Source: Atrichornis clamosus
Taxonomy: Eukaryota > Chordata > Aves > Passeriformes > Menuridae
Direction of reading: 5' to 3'
NCBI GenBank assembly: GCA_013400975.1
Contig: WBMZ01004774.1
Coordinates: 462,001 to 526,000, forward strand
DNA: 64,000 bases
Of the stretch, positions 63,778-64,000 are shown piece by piece. Each line of letters starts with the position of its first letter. Within the stretch, counting starts at the first letter, position 1. A program made the position numbers and the translations under genes. The notes below the pieces were generated by a model. It was not told where the DNA came from. It ran no database searches and saw only the letters and a list, made by a program, of their open reading frames with translations.

Positions 63778-64000
63778 AAGCCAGTTGCTGACCACTCCTG
63801 ATTATTTTCTTATCCTTCACGTGCCTGGAAATGGTTTCCAGGATTAGCTGCTTCATCACCTTTGCAGAGATCAAGGTGAGGCTGACAGGCCTGTAGTTCC
63901 TTGGGTGCTTCTTAACCTTTTTGAGGATAGGAGTGACATGTGTTTGGCTTTTTTCATTGTCCTGGCTTAAGACAGCAATAAGTGCTTTTGCAGAGAAGGG
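63778..64000 (-). mobile_element. CR1 retrotransposon ORF2 fragment (reverse transcriptase)
   Basis: On the minus strand a single frame is open across about 220 nt. It contains THVTPILKK, NYRPVSLTLI (NYRPVSL at 63878-63898) and KVMKQLILETISRH, which are the conserved opening motifs of the CR1 reverse transcriptase domain. It continues past the window edge towards the N-terminal side. Towards lower coordinates the similarity fades after KDKKIIRSGQQL, with stops in the following sequence, so the copy is broken there. It is inserted antisense to TBC1D5. It would mark an older, longer CR1 copy than the one at 41 kb. Confidence 0.9.

Larger units (their letters stand above)
1..64000 (+). other. 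TBC1D5: TBC1D5 gene body, partial (5' and 3' ends outside window)
   Basis: Nine exon-sized segments on the + strand, each with splice sites, join in frame to 275 codons that match TBC1D5 from recalled family sequence. TBC1D5 is a TBC-domain GTPase-activating protein for Rab7. It is recruited to late endosomes by retromer through VPS29 and VPS35, and it also binds LC3-family proteins, linking endosome sorting to autophagy and ATG9 traffic. The part present runs from just before the N-terminal LC3-interacting motif to about three quarters of the TBC domain. The initiation codon, promoter, last TBC helices and the long C-terminal region are not in the window. No other protein-coding gene is supported, so the whole window is read as lying inside this gene. 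Confidence 0.93.
28029..64000 (+). other. TBC1D5: TBC1D5 large intron, 5' part (at least 36 kb)
   Basis: It starts at donor GTAAGT (28029). The expected next exon, beginning with a base that completes Leu and then Arg-Trp-Val-Arg-Leu-Leu-Phe-Gly, was looked for by eye to 64000 and not found. The sequence is mostly unique and AT-rich, with homopolymers at 35987-36000 (A) and 42022-42038 (T). Separate entries cover the inverted repeat, CR1 elements, possible LTR remnants, microsatellite and regulatory-looking blocks. From 28029 to 38000 I see nothing recognisable apart from a GC-richer patch at about 32035-32180. Confidence 0.8.

Overview
The window is AT-rich vertebrate nuclear DNA and is most likely from a bird, probably a songbird. 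The evidence is three CR1-type elements: a CR1 3' end at 41013-41222, a CR1 reverse-transcriptase fragment at 63778-64000, and a tRNA-Ile/CR1 chimeric SINE of the TguSINE1 type at 12521-12655. There are no bacterial features: no operons, ribosome binding sites or CRISPR.

The only gene I can support is TBC1D5, on the + strand and incomplete at both ends. It encodes a Rab7 GTPase-activating protein that binds retromer. Nine consecutive coding exons lie between 5073 and 28028. They join in frame into 825 nt (275 codons) with no stop. They cover the N-terminal LC3-interacting motif, the VPS29-binding insertion and most of the TBC domain, including the arginine finger (exon 4) and glutamine finger (exon 5). 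Eight complete introns separate them; seven are GT-AG and one (20944-22384) is GC-AG. Two are very short (104 and 88 bp). The start codon, earlier exons, the end of the TBC domain and the C-terminal half lie outside the window.

Layout: 1-5072 is the end of an upstream intron. 5073-28028 is the exon cluster. 28029-64000 is about 36 kb of one large intron whose next exon I did not find. That intron holds stretches that look like conserved regulatory DNA (about 42.9-43.9, 46.2-46.9, 50.7-51.0 and 57.3-58.8 kb), a CTCF-like site at 49567, and two GC-richer blocks that may be LTR-retroelement remnants (about 39.5-40.9 and 59.7-60.7 kb). Two further structures stand out: a near-perfect inverted repeat at 38031-38170 and a 95-bp hairpin at 18759-18853. 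A minus-strand block at 19225-19925 looks like a broken copy of an unrecognised protein.

I did not find a convincing new biological system. The most unusual items are the GC-AG intron, the two inverted-repeat structures, the possible pseudogene and the enhancer-like blocks.
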